NCBI GenBank assembly: GCA_003013855.2
Contig: PVNU02000998.1
Location: 992,001 to 1,056,000 of the forward strand
Direction of reading: 5' to 3'
DNA from: Liriodendron chinense
Taxonomy: Eukaryota > Streptophyta > Magnoliopsida > Magnoliales > Magnoliaceae
DNA length: 64,000 bases
Part shown: positions 36,801 through 42,589 of the stretch, one piece after another
Numbering within the stretch: the stretch's first letter is position 1
Layout of the letters: the number at the start of each line of letters is the position of its first letter
The notes under the pieces: generated by a model
Told to the model about the DNA's origin: nothing
Seen by the model: the letters and a program-made list of their open reading frames with translations, nothing else
Databases searched by the model: none
Program-made: the position numbers and the translations under genes

Positions 36801-38164
36801 GGAGAGATGGAAGAGGTGATGCATGCCAACACGTGCCAACACCACAGACATTTGCAAGATCCTGGCCATTCAGCAGTTGGAGCAACTATGAACATGTCCA
36901 GGTCCAAAATTCAAGCTGCTCTAAGTAAATATTGACACAGACCTCTAGTCATTTCTAACTGCCCATTTTTCACATACATGAATGGTCCACCAGATGATGG
37001 ACCAGCTTGATCTTTTGGACCAGGGAATGTTCATTATGGGCCCCATCCCGAACCAAATCACCTATCTCGTACAGCAAAAATTTCTCAAAATTCACTCACA
37101 CACACTCAAAATCCTACGGTTGCAATATAGATATGAAAACTATATAAGATGTTCATGATGTGCCCCACGCCAAATCAAAAATTTGTTGATGATGTGCCCT
37201 ATCCCGAATTGAAAAACCTATTCCATACAATAACATTTCACAAAATTCACTCATACACACTCAAAATCTTACAGTTGCAGTATTGGTATAAAAAATGTTC
37301 ATGATGGACCCCACCCAGAATCAAATCACCTATTCCATACGGCAACATGTTCGCTGTTCGCAAAATTCACTCGCATACACTCAAAATCCTTCATCGCAAG
37401 TATTAATACCAAAACCATATATTAAAAAAAAAAATGTCCATGATGGGCCCCACCCCAAATCAAATCGCTTATTCTGTACAGCAATAATTTTGCAAAATTC
37501 ACAGATACGCTCAAAATCATATGGTCGCAATATCAATATCAAAACCACATATCAATTTTTTTCTTGTAACGGGCTCCCTTCCGAATTGAAACACCTATCC
37601 TGTACAATAACATGTTTGCAAAATTCACTCACATACAATCAAAATCCCACAGTCACAGTATTGATATCAGAACTATATATCAAAAAATGTTTATGATGGG
37701 CCTGCCCTGAATTGGATCACCTATTCAATACAGCGAAAATTTCACAAAATACAGTCGCATACACTCAAAATCCTTTGATCACGGTATTGTTATGAAAAAA
37801 ATGTTCATAATGGGCCCCACCCTGAATCGAATCACCTACTCCATGCAGCAAAATTTTCGCAAATTTCCTCATACAGCCACTGTATTGATATCAAAACCAT
37901 ATATAAAAAATGTTCACAGTGGACCCAACCCCAAACCGAATCACCTATTCTGTACAGCAGCAATTTCACAAAATTCACTTGCATACACTCAAAATCCTAC
38001 GGTCACAGAATCAATAATAAAACCACATATCAAAATTACCATCTCTTAATAAAAGAAATTCAAAATCCACAGCACAAATCACAAAAACTGAGATACATCT
38101 GACGAACCACTGGGAATTTATGAGATATAACAAGGTCTGGATCGATGAAGCTGGGACCCGCCAT
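2682..38164 (-). CDS. ECH2: Enoyl-CoA hydratase 2 gene, exons 1-9 (3' end outside window)
   Basis: Nine minus-strand exons join in phase into 220 residues that follow plant ECH2 throughout: 38111-38164, 35244-35266, 35000-35105, 33017-33087, 31644-31716, 7505-7544, 4264-4333, 4036-4186 and 2682-2752. ECH2 is a monofunctional (R)-specific 2-enoyl-CoA hydratase of two hot-dog (MaoC-like) domains, acting in peroxisomal beta-oxidation of unsaturated fatty acids (family knowledge). The hydratase-2 signature AGDYNPLH is intact; its Asp and His (predicted residues 205 and 210) are the catalytic pair. All introns are GT-AG. About 85-90 C-terminal residues, including the expected peroxisomal tripeptide, are missing and should lie left of position 1. 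No stop or frameshift was found in these exons. Introns 5 (24.1 kb), 6 (3.2 kb) and 1 (2.8 kb) are large and repeat-filled. Identity is firm; exon edges are by eye. Confidence 0.93.
2753..4035. other. ECH2 intron 8
   Basis: 1.28 kb with no gene seen. Around 2840-3125 is a diverged dispersed repeat (GACCATCCAATT...AAATGGATGGCTAAAAG) that resembles 36340-36590 in intron 1. Reading frames at 3216-3434 and 3511-3846 look accidental. Confidence 0.5.
4036..4186 (-). CDS. ECH2: ECH2 exon 8
   Basis: Acceptor TTTGCAG and donor GTAAGC. Reads STIYLRGAGGFSKSS, then a YSYSNYPANQ stretch, ending in HQSQ. This is the linker between the two hot-dog domains. Intron 7 before it is only 77 bp. Confidence 0.95.
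4264..4333 (-). CDS. ECH2: ECH2 exon 7
   Basis: Acceptor TTTCCAG and donor GTCAGT. Encodes KATILEIDTTSYNESGEALC and then MN plus two bases of Arg, matching the ILE.ET.SY..SGE.LCMNR segment. Confidence 0.93.
5269..5745. repeat. Imperfect direct duplication, ~257-bp period
   Basis: The block starting GATGCAACTGAAATTACACA (5269) recurs as GAAGCAATTGAAATTGCAAA (about 5526), continuing through CAGATCTGGATCT and TAAATCAGATC to the GGGAGCAA motif. Two diverged units. Confidence 0.7.
6589..6775. mobile_element. Decayed short hAT-like MITE
   Basis: Ends CAAGGTTTAAAACATC and TTTTTTAACATTG are roughly inverted; flanks ATTGATGG and ATTGAAAA match 5 of 8. The interior has GATAC-type words as in the other hAT elements here. 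Tentative. Confidence 0.4.
6955..7311. repeat. Repeat with GAGTCGACTC-type termini
   Basis: Left end AAAACTCAACTCGACTCG and right end CGAGTCAACTCAGTGAGTTT form a rough inverted repeat, with many GAGTC/GACTC words between. Probably a MITE; no target duplication identified. Confidence 0.45.
7505..7544 (-). CDS. ECH2: ECH2 exon 6
   Basis: A 40-nt exon between AACCAG and GTGTGT, encoding IQNRAVISGLHDK plus one base of Gly. It matches the N-x-[AV]-x(3)-GL-[HQ]-DKG segment that precedes the KA.ILE.. strand. Phase fits the exons on both sides although exon 5 is 24 kb away. Confidence 0.9.
8655..8919. repeat. Simple repeats: poly-C/poly-A and (CT)n
   Basis: A run of C then A at about 8663-8697, and about 19 CT dinucleotides at 8882-8919. 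Confidence 0.9.
10476..11562 (-). pseudogene. Possible C-terminal part of a LINE-like ORF1
   Basis: A 228-codon open minus-strand stretch (10476-11162) with no recognised domain. It sits just beyond the LTR-like block whose other edge (21400) abuts the RRM-containing ORF1 on the same strand. The simplest reading is one LINE-like ORF1 split by later insertions, but no homology confirms this half. No endonuclease or RT of a LINE follows. Confidence 0.3.
11601..12022 (+). mobile_element. LTR-like block, left fragment
   Basis: Begins TGTTGTAAATCAG and contains repeated GATCGATCGA words (about 11640-11820) followed by CTATAAATACTTGG (about 11852-11865), a good TATA box. It continues across the nested hAT (12023-12773) at 12774-12879 and across the Copia element at 20532-21400. 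The assembled block is about 1.4 kb, the size of an LTR. No partner LTR is in the window, so it may be a solo LTR. The right edge is uncertain (a possible TSD of AAGC is weak). Confidence 0.45.
12023..12773. mobile_element. hAT element with perfect 8-bp target duplication
   Basis: CAGTGTTTTAAATATCG at the left and ATATTTCGAACACTG at the right, flanked by identical CATGGCAT (12015-12022 and 12774-12781). Same family as 1008-2075 in reverse orientation. 751 bp, no transposase. Confidence 0.9.
12885..13107 (-). repeat. Copia 3' LTR
   Basis: 223 bp. Ends in AACT (minus strand) next to the CTAAG duplication; shares A/G-rich and TATATAA-containing parts with 20295-20526. Confidence 0.92.
13388..15099 (-). 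pseudogene. Copia reverse transcriptase and RNase H
   Basis: Starts beyond the hAT with the linker NVTFFEEIPYF and KHPISNFGSYQHLSPSF, then RT (RVT_2): LVGCRWIYTKYLPDG ... LVAKGYTQTYGVDYFEMFPP (14310-14540). A frameshifted middle (14072-14467) follows, then VDDIALFGSD ... GALRYFLGIEVARFKSGV (13605-14072). The catalytic box reads SVDD (about 14049-14060) where YVDD is expected. RNase H traces follow near 13400-13690 in another frame. Disrupted by shifts. Confidence 0.9.
15909..16362. mobile_element. Fold-back element A (GTGGGRCC arms)
   Basis: Left arm GTGGGTGGGACC...ATATCCATGCCG with CACCGTCCATC; right arm GGTGGACGGTGTGGAT...CATGGTGGGGCCCAC in inverted orientation. Same architecture as element B and the elements at 38.6 and 39.3 kb. 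Confidence 0.6.
16450..16877. mobile_element. Fold-back element B
   Basis: Left arm ATGGGTCCCACCATGATGTA...CCACGCTGTCCATCC; right arm TGGATGAACGGCGTGG...TACATCATGATGGGACCCA. The arms are imperfect inverted copies about 60 bp long; the middle is also self-complementary over stretches. Confidence 0.7.
17573..18545 (-). pseudogene. Copia protease and integrase
   Basis: The aspartic protease active site WIIDSGASSHMTG is seen at about 18504-18540. A pre-integrase/zinc module LWHRRLGHPSLIRL...CDTC follows in another frame (18033-18242). The integrase core (17573-17863) reads ILHSDNEGEY ... PQQNDVAERKNYHLLEVTRA; the usual SDNGGEY and QQNGVAERKN each carry a changed residue (G to E, G to D), while the visible catalytic Asp and Glu remain. 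The core is followed at 17452 by the hAT insertion. Confidence 0.88.
18620..19689 (-). pseudogene. Copia gag
   Basis: The N-terminal piece (19477-19689) has VNGNNYLQWAQSVKLFLGG, the plant Copia gag N-terminal motif. Next is the UBN2-type middle MWDELDMYHPLPC ... IMQFLSGLNSEYQGMRSQIL (18941-19252). A zinc knuckle CSHCGGTNHIVDRC (C-x2-C-x4-H-x4-C) is at 18786-18827. Pieces lie in different frames, so at least two frameshifts separate them. The gag start is probably the MDDK at 19674. About 600 nt of leader (19690-20282) separates it from the PBS. Confidence 0.85.
20283..20294 (-). other. Copia primer binding site (tRNA-iMet type)
   Basis: Minus strand TGGTATTAGAGC, one base from the usual plant Copia PBS TGGTATCAGAGC, directly adjoining the LTR. 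Confidence 0.88.
20295..20526 (-). repeat. Copia 5' LTR
   Basis: 232 bp; begins TATAGAGAAC on the minus strand right after CTTAG, and its 3' end AACT is followed directly by the primer binding site. Confidence 0.92.
20532..21400 (+). mobile_element. LTR-like block, right fragment
   Basis: Continues the block after the Copia insertion and ends with ATTCACTCCCCCTCTAGGAC...GTTCCGTCA. A pyrimidine-rich 'CCCCCTCTAG' stretch close to the 3' end is typical of several plant Copia-type LTRs. Orientation plus, judging from the TATA box in the left fragment. Confidence 0.4.
21717..23140 (-). pseudogene. LINE-like ORF1 with RRM domain
   Basis: Minus-strand frames give an RNA-recognition motif: LIIFVKSCPEGWSKHHFLRV ... 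SSERRGFAFVQMNRLAEADL ... GKRLFVQ (22582-22950), preceded by an Arg/Ser-rich N-terminus (22883-23137). Downstream (21717-21950) comes a LGEVLLINVATTSWDDLSLT-type segment, resembling the second conserved part of plant non-LTR element ORF1 proteins. The frames change between pieces and a poly-C tract (about 22378-22410) lies within, so it is broken. A cellular RNA-binding protein is less likely given the TE context. Confidence 0.5.
23256..23825 (+). pseudogene. RTE-type LINE, 3' end of ORF2
   Basis: Conceptual translation shows GVLCDRRVPLILKGKCNRMA ... RRPAMLYGRE ... VAKMSMLRWM and then LRWFGHVQW, the conserved C-terminal tail of plant RTE LINE polymerases. It has stops and shifts. It ends with TAGTTGAGATTAGGCTTAAATGATGATAAGATGGT, a typical RTE 3' end with GATGAT-like repeats (shown here only as landmark words TAGTTGAGATTAGGCTT and GATGATAAGATGG). 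Confidence 0.8.
24282..25280 (+). repeat. Chromovirus 5' LTR
   Basis: 999 bp. Contains a C-tract followed by (CT)n at about 24773-24838 that is much shorter in the 3' LTR, so the tract expanded after insertion or was shortened in the partner. Confidence 0.9.
25668..26072 (+). pseudogene. Chromovirus gag-like N-terminus
   Basis: Starts at the ATG of MNQDQILEALTAISRCLDN. Rich in Asn/Asp/Glu, with no zinc knuckle. Position just inside the 5' LTR fits gag or a remnant of it fused to later pol. An internal repeat of AGAAAGTTTCCAATTTTAG words lies in the leader (25368-25500). Confidence 0.5.
26073..26310 (+). pseudogene. Chromovirus RT start
   Basis: Reads DIQHTIDLVPR, then SFPLYQVNPAENTEMQRQ and FDKLLEEEF, the start of a Gypsy RT (normally IDLVPG..LPN.P.YR..P.E..EL..Q..EL). 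A stop follows and the sequence then jumps to integrase, marking the deletion. Confidence 0.75.
26640..27313 (+). pseudogene. Chromovirus integrase C-terminus and chromodomain
   Basis: Integrase C-terminal GPY/F module: SAGPFKVLQRIGSNTYRIDL (about 26936-26995), preceded by AFARHTHELHTYIRQRINRS. After a frameshift comes a chromodomain: EEIVSTRDGGFQRYLVKWKN ... STWLTEAELQ ... NPDLLERHKSF (27163-27313). Chromodomains at this position define chromoviruses and target insertion to heterochromatin (family knowledge). Confidence 0.88.
27350..28326 (+). repeat. Chromovirus 3' LTR
   Basis: 977 bp, collinear with 24282-25280, beginning TGATGCGGACCTCAG and ending GGCGTCCTGCTTCA. Confidence 0.9.
29080..29215. 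repeat. TAACGG-type short repeat, copy 1
   Basis: AGTAATGGGGCTGTGATGGG at one end and CCACCGTTACCATTACCC at the other. Related to 31846-32040. Probably a MITE family; termini not defined. Confidence 0.4.
31644..31716 (-). CDS. ECH2: ECH2 exon 5
   Basis: Acceptor TTACCAG and donor GTAAGT. Encodes FDPRLLLHGQQYMEIYKPVP and then SSCT, matching the highly conserved LLLHGQ.Y.EIY.P.P block. Ends in phase 0 before the 24.1-kb intron 5. Confidence 0.95.
31846..32040. repeat. TAACGG-type short repeat, copy 2 (ECH2 intron 4)
   Basis: Shares GTTACCACCGTTACCATTAC with copy 1; the left end is GTGGCCATAACGCCCACTGC. Intron 4 (31717-33016) otherwise shows only a (GT)n/poly-G tract at about 32219-32269. Confidence 0.4.
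32219..32269. repeat. (GT)n then poly-G tract
   Basis: GTGTGTGTGTGTGTCTGTGTG followed by about 19 G. Simple repeat in intron 4 (landmark only). Confidence 0.9.
33017..33087 (-). CDS. ECH2: ECH2 exon 4
   Basis: Acceptor TTTCCAG and donor GTAAGT. Encodes VLPTFTVVFGFRTLK and then FQELPGL plus two bases of Gln, matching the VLPTF...LPG segment of ECH2. Confidence 0.9.
33715..33734. repeat. (CA)n microsatellite
   Basis: About ten CA dinucleotides in intron 3. Confidence 0.9.
34087..34254 (-). pseudogene. U2 snRNA pseudogene
   Basis: The minus strand begins GAGGTCTTTTGGCTAAGATC, the U2 5' end (normally CTCGGCCTTTTGGCTAAGATC, given as family landmark in part: GGCCTTTTGGCTAAGATC), followed by AAGTATAGCATC where U2 has AAGTGTAGTATC. 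The 3' part keeps GATATTAA, a TTGCTG stem and the final stem-loop GCCCATGTGTTGCACTGCC...GGGTTTAGCTCACCCC. It is about 168 nt, shorter than functional plant U2 (~196 nt): a segment after the branch-site pairing region is lost, the pairing core GTAGTA is changed to ATAGCA, and the Sm-like site is interrupted (GATTTCTTGG). A short A-run follows the 3' end, consistent with retroposition. No snRNA promoter upstream. Confidence 0.82.
34255..34605 (+). pseudogene. RTE-type LINE 3' tail with GGT-rich end
   Basis: Aligns with 23520-23825: AATAGTTAATAAGA, GGGAAAGTAGACTTAGATGG, then AATTAGTTGGGATAAGGCTT and a GATGATGGTGGTGGTAATGG tail. Strongly 5'-truncated; it directly abuts the U2 pseudogene in opposite orientation. 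Confidence 0.8.
35000..35105 (-). CDS. ECH2: ECH2 exon 3
   Basis: Lies between TTAACAG and GTTGAG. Reads (R)DVAIYALGVGAC followed by IGDAVDEKELKYVYHKDG, a hallmark of the ECH2 N-terminal hot-dog domain. In relatives I remember, the position after GAC is usually Gly-Arg/Asp rather than Ile-Gly. Confidence 0.93.
35244..35266 (-). CDS. ECH2: ECH2 exon 2, 23-nt microexon
   Basis: Flanked by TTGCAG and GTAGAA, it encodes TTFTYTE plus two bases of Arg. The next exon supplies the third base, giving the conserved Y-x-E-R-D stretch. Correct phase on both sides supports this very small exon. Confidence 0.85.
36596..36690 (-). mobile_element. tRNA-derived SINE-like insert
   Basis: The minus strand has GTGGCTCAATGCTAG (A-box-like) and, about 35 nt on, TAGGTTCATGCCC (B-box-like), then a short body and an A-rich tail CAAAAGTAAATAAATAAAAA. 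This order is that of a tRNA-derived SINE. Target duplications not resolved. Confidence 0.45.
37028..38045. repeat. Tandem array, ~110-137 bp units, in ECH2 intron 1
   Basis: About eight to nine diverged units, each with GTTCATGATGGGCCCCACCC, then AATCACCTATTC, CAAAATTCACTC, CACTCAAAATCC and a TATTGATATCAAAACCATAT end. Unit starts near 37028, 37149, 37188 (truncated), 37297, 37434, 37562, 37688, 37802 and 37911. The array ends about 65 bp from the exon 1 donor. Confidence 0.88.
38111..38164 (-). CDS. ECH2: ECH2 exon 1 (18 codons, start)
   Basis: Starts at the ATG on 38162-38164 (context CTCATGGCG) and reads MAGPSFIDPDLVISHKFP, matching the D-L/V-..-H-[KR]-[FL]-P start of plant ECH2. It ends in phase 0 before a GT at 38110-38109. 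Confidence 0.85.
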
Positions 38165-38552
38165 GAGAGATCACAGAAGTTGGATAAACCTCCGCTTCGT
38201 AATAGACTGAAAAGAAAAGGAAAACTAGGTATGAATTTGCAGAGTCGAATTGGCGAAGAACGTTTACAAAGACTCTTGGAATTCTCCTTCCATGGAATTT
38301 TCAAATCCCCAACGGAATTTCCACTCCATGCAAGGAAATGACCCCCAAGTGTTGGAGAAATTATAGGAAAATCCAATAGCAGAGAGAGAGAGAGAGAGAG
38401 AGAGAAGAAGAAAATGACAAAGGGAGGGTTTGATTTCTGAGAGAGGAGAAGGAAAGGAGATGAAAGAGATTGGAACGCGGCACACTGCGTCTTACTCAAA
38501 TTGGAAATCATGGGCCCACTTCTGCATAGTTAAATAATCTCAAGAGTCAGAT
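38165..38552 (-). promoter_or_regulatory. ECH2 5' UTR and proximal promoter region
   Basis: CT-rich on the minus strand, with a (GA/CT)n tract at 38381-38404, as in many plant leaders. On the minus strand a TATTTAA (38530-38536) and a TGGGCCC site (about 38513-38520) lie upstream of the CT-rich stretch. The leader extends to the ATG at 38164. The start of transcription is inferred, not seen. A fold-back element bounds the region at 38559. Confidence 0.45.
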
Positions 38553-38558
38553 TGAGGG

Positions 38559-39002
38559 GAGCGGATTGCGTGTGCCCGGGCACAGGTGTGTGGGGCCCAC
38601 AGAGATGTCCGTGACAAATCCACTCCGTCCATTTGTTTTTAAAGACCACAATAGGACTAGGATTCTAAAAATCAGGCGGATCCAAAACTCAGGTGGGCCA
38701 TACCACATTGAAACAGTAGGATTGAACGAGCGGGATGACAGAAATTTTGTTCCTACAGTTTATCTGAGTGGTAGTAACCATATGAACGGTTTGGATGGCA
38801 AATAAACATCATGTTCAGCTCCAGGAAGGTTTCAACGGTGGAAGTTTCTGTTCCCACTGTTTCGTTTCTGAGGCTCCCCTGAATTTTGGATCTGGTTGAT
38901 ATTTAGATTCCTATACTAATGTGTGGTCTTTGAAAATAGATGGACGGAGTGGATGTGTCACGGAATCTCTGTGGGCCCCACACATCCCCGAGCAATCCGC
39001 TC
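38559..39002. mobile_element. Fold-back element upstream of ECH2
   Basis: Arms GAGCGGATTGC...GTGGGGCCCACAGAGATGTC and the inverted GAATCTCTGTGGGCCCCAC...GCAATCCGCTC; pairing continues through CCACTCCGTCCAT. A ~444-bp MITE of the family seen at 15.9-16.9 kb. Target duplication unclear. Confidence 0.8.
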
Positions 39003-39318
39003 TCGAGATGTAGATTGGATTGTTCTGACCTCTGATTAACGGCCGATTTAGTTTTTGCCCGTTCGTTAGATATCTATAAATCAGCCAGATGAGAGATTAT
39101 TTTAGCGTGAATTTTGGGATTTTGGATCATCTAAAATGGTAATCCATGTTTGGACAGTTCAGTTTGAGTGATATCTGTGCCACATATAATATTTCTTAAT
39201 GCATGCGTACCAAGCATACAGTTCCAGCAGAGTATCAGATTCTTTTTCCAGATCTTGGAAAAGGGGCGATCGCGATGTCGCAATGATGAAAGTGATGGTT
39301 GGGAACAGAAACGGATTA

Positions 39319-39765
39319 GGTGTTACCCGGGTAACACGTATTACCCTTATCGTGTGACCCACATTAATGATATTTTGTATATCCACGCCGTCCATCCGTT
39401 TCTTCATCCTATTTTAGGACGTTTTTGCAAATATTAGGAAGATCCAAGTCGACTATATCAAAGGTAAGAATGGTGATTGAACTTTCACCAGTAAAAACTT
39501 CTTAGGGCCCTAACGTAATATTTACTTTCCATCCAACCCGTTAATAATGTCGAATGGACCTGGATTAAGTTAAAATATAAATATCAGATTGATCTAAAAC
39601 TTTTATAACCCCAAAAATCCTTCAATGGCCTTTTACCACCTTTTTTTTTAGATTTTGTCCTGAAATAATATGGGAAAACAGATGGATAGCCTGATCATAC
39701 GAAAATTTATACGTTGGCCCCGGACGGTAAAGGTTACAACAACTAATGTGTTATTCGGTAACACC
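39319..39765. mobile_element. Second fold-back element
   Basis: Starts GGTGTTACCCGGGTAACAC and ends GTGTTATTCGGTAACACC, with sub-terminal CCACGCCGTCCATCC. Arms are more diverged than in the preceding element. Confidence 0.65.
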
Positions 39766-39854
39766 TCGGCTCCCAATGGATTTTTACTGCAATAGCCCTT
39801 AGGTGGGTTTATTTTTACTAAAGGTCTAATTTCTCATTAGGCTTACTTGTTTTA

Positions 39855-40915
39855 GGGCCCGTTTGTTAAATCTAAAGTCTAAAGCCTGAATCTAAAATCT
39901 AAAGTCTGAATCTGAAATTTGAATCTGAAATTTGGATGTGAAGTTTAAAAACTTATTTGCTAAGTGTTGCCGAAGTTTGAAAATTAAGTACTGAATCTGA
40001 AATAATCTGTTTGTTAACAAATGTCTGAAATGGCTGAAATATCTTAACTTGACGTATTTAACCATATCTCTTGTTTGGAGATTTTTTGCATTATGAAGGT
40101 TTTTTTTATTAAATGAAAATAAAATCATCAAGTTAACATCCATTTAATTTAAATAAACTAAAGTACTCAATATAAAATTAAAATATCATTGTCCATAAAA
40201 ACATATAAAAAAATCAATGATTTGCATGTATAAGTATGATGACAATTTTTTATCGCATGTTTGACACAATAGTTTGTTCAAAGTCTCCGAATACTCCAAC
40301 TTCAGGCATATCATCTGATTCGACATTCATCTCCAAAATAACATTTTCATCATTATAATGTTGGAAGAGCGGATCAGAAATGGATTCTTTTCTGATGTAG
40401 TTGTATAGCGTCATGCATGCAATACTACGTCTCTTTGTCGATAATGAATATGGTGACATACACTTCAAAATTGCAAAGAGCGCTTTCAACACGCCAAATG
40501 CCCTTTCGATCACATTTCGTAACTTTGTATGCATGCGATTGAAAATCCCCTCTTTACTAGTTGGTCGTCCACCACTACAAAAGTCACCCAACTAATACCG
40601 AACATTACGGTATGGTGCCATAAACCCTTGTGTGTGCGTATAAGCATCATCAACCAAACAATATTTATCTGCATAAATGAAATTAATTTTTTTAGCATAT
40701 TTTCAAATTATAATTTTATCAAGTTATATAAAAAAACATAATAAATATTACCAGGAGGAGGCAATGGAAATTTTTTGTTGGATCAAGCACAGTATCCATA
40801 AGAACCCTTGAATCATGTGTCACTCCTTCCCATCCAGCTATGACGTATGTAAAAATCATATTAAAGCCACAAATGGCCATAACATTCTGAGCGCATTCAC
40901 CCCTTCCTTTTCCAC
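39855..40915 (-). mobile_element. PIF/Harbinger element, truncated
   Basis: Left terminus GGGCCCGTTTG, preceded by TTA (39852-39854), the usual PIF/Harbinger terminus and target. The other end is lost where the Tat LTR begins at 40916. Contains a transposase remnant on the minus strand. Confidence 0.75.
40250..40905 (-). pseudogene. PIF/Harbinger DDE transposase fragment
   Basis: Minus-strand pieces read in order: QNVMAICGFNMIFTYVIAGW and EGVTHDSRVL (about 40905-40800), FPLPPP, then CLVDDAYTHTQGFMAPYRNV, and a 113-codon end with FNRMHTKLRNVIERAFGVLK and MTLYNYIRKES. This is the C-terminal half of a DDE_Tnp_4 transposase. Frames shift and an A/T-rich interruption lies near 40690-40745. Not functional. 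Confidence 0.85.
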
Positions 40916-41351
40916 TGTGGACCCTCGCCGTTTCCGCGGCCCCTGACTTTCTCTCTTTCCTTTCGGAAAAGAAGAGGGGCTGTGTGCGCGCGAATCGTCG
41001 TTTGTGCCACTAGCTTGCCTCGTTCTCGAGGGCTTTGTTCGGTTGTCGTGTTAAGCTGGATGTGTTTAAGTGAGTTTGTATATGACCAGAGTCGCCACTA
41101 GCCAGTTACTTCGAATCTACAATCGGCTAGACCCCATAGAAACGTTAGAGAAGGGAATCCGAAGATTCCTTCCTCTAAAATGACTCCTTTTGATCTGCGG
41201 TCAAAGATTCGAGGTAAGAGATCACGGTTACAGGGTGGGAAGCGGTTAAGCACCCCACGCACTGCCCGTACCAAAGTACGGTCTCTACTTTACAGAATCG
41301 AACCAATACTTGAAAATCTGTTTTAATCCTCGTACATTCTTATAGATGACA

Positions 41352-41792
41352 TGATGCATGAATGTAGGTCTGAACAGTAAGAGTTTCTGATGGGCAGGTT
41401 TCCATTAACAGGCAAGCCCAGAGGATACGCTCGAACTGACAGGTGCTTTATGCGGAATGCATGCTGTGTGTTTGAATAAACAAAGTGCTTGTAGTGACTG
41501 ATGCATGAATGCAGGTCTGAACAGTAAGAGTTTCTGATGGGCATGTTTCCATTAACAGGCAAGCCCAAAGCATACGCTCGAACTGACAGGTGCTTTATGC
41601 GAGATGCATGCGGTGTGTTTGAATAATCAAAGTGCTTGTAGTGACTGATGCATGAATGTAGGTCTGAACAGTAAGAGTTTCTAATGGGCAGGTTTTCATT
41701 AACAGGCAAGCCCAGAGCATACGCTCGAACTGACAGGTGCTTTATGCGAGATGAATGCTATATATTTGAATAATCAAAGTGCTTGTAGTGAA
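41352..41792. repeat. 147-bp tandem repeat, three copies, in LTR
   Basis: Units start GATGCATGAATG(T/C)AGGTC at 41352, 41500 and 41647. Element 2 has two ~145-bp copies (about 52522-52810). Confidence 0.88.
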
Positions 41793-42215
41793 GCAGGGGG
41801 GTTGGAAGAAAAGTAAATGTTGCACTTATGCTAGATGCGAATGAGATGATGCTGATGAAAGAATAGCTGGATGGACAGAGGTGTTGCAAGGGTCTGCTTC
41901 GAGTGGGTGGATCAAGACTTGGACAGCTTGGGAGACTTGGACCAGGGTTAGGCTGGGCTGGACCAAGGCTAAGCTCTCCTCACTTGGGCTCTCCTTGGTG
42001 GAAAATTGGGCTAAAGGGGGAGATGGACTTGGAACGAACGGATTGCTCTGGACTGAAAGGCTTGTGAAATGAGAAGGGGAGGGGGGTATCTATAGCAACG
42101 GGGAGTGGCAGAACCCGTAAATAAGTTTGGGCGGCCCCTTGAGGGCCGCCCGTACAGCCTTTCTTGGGATTTAGCGGGCAGTACGGACCTATTCCGAGGC
42201 TGCGGTATGGAACTT

Positions 42216-42308
42216 GATGAGTTGACACGGTGAGTTGACTCGATGGGTTGACTCGATGGGTTGACTTGCTGATTTGACTCAACGGGTTGACTCGCCGAAT
42301 TTGACTTT
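42216..42308. promoter_or_regulatory. TTGACT (W-box-like) array in Tat LTR, element 1
   Basis: Six TTGACT words at ~15-bp spacing (GGGTTGACTCGATG-type units). It lies upstream of the LTR TATA-like box in element orientation. TTGAC[CT] is the WRKY-binding core (family knowledge). Confidence 0.6.
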
Positions 42309-42589
42309 TTTTTGGGATTTTTTTACTGATTTTTCTTATGGGGGGCTTTTCAGGCTGATGTTTAGGGGTGAGTTGACTGGGTTCAGGCTTGAGTTGGGCT
42401 ATGGATTGGGGCTTACAAGGGTGCGTTTGGCTAAGTTTGGACATGGAATTTGGGTGTATGGTCCTCCATTCATTCAGCTATCTTTACCAACATTGTAGCC
42501 GAAGGTGGGGTGTCTACAGATGCCCCTCTTTGGCAGAAGTTGCGTGCAACCGAATGCCAAAGGGAGTGGACACCCCACTTCTGACCCGG

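Larger units (their letters stand above)
35267..38110. other. ECH2 intron 1
   Basis: 2.84 kb: a SINE-like insert (36596-36690), a diverged repeat (about 36340-36590) resembling 2840-3125, and the tandem array 37028-38045. Nothing recognised in 35267-36339. Confidence 0.6.

Noticed and set aside
37295..38049. Open frames through the intron 1 tandem array
   Set aside because: Follow the repeat unit, no domain, wrong strand for the gene.
38011..38511. 166-codon minus-strand open frame over the ECH2 leader
   Set aside because: It crosses exon 1 in the wrong frame, reads through its splice donor and includes the (CT)n leader.
41352..41792. Regular repeats that might suggest a CRISPR-like array
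   Set aside because: 147-bp units without unique spacers, within a plant LTR.
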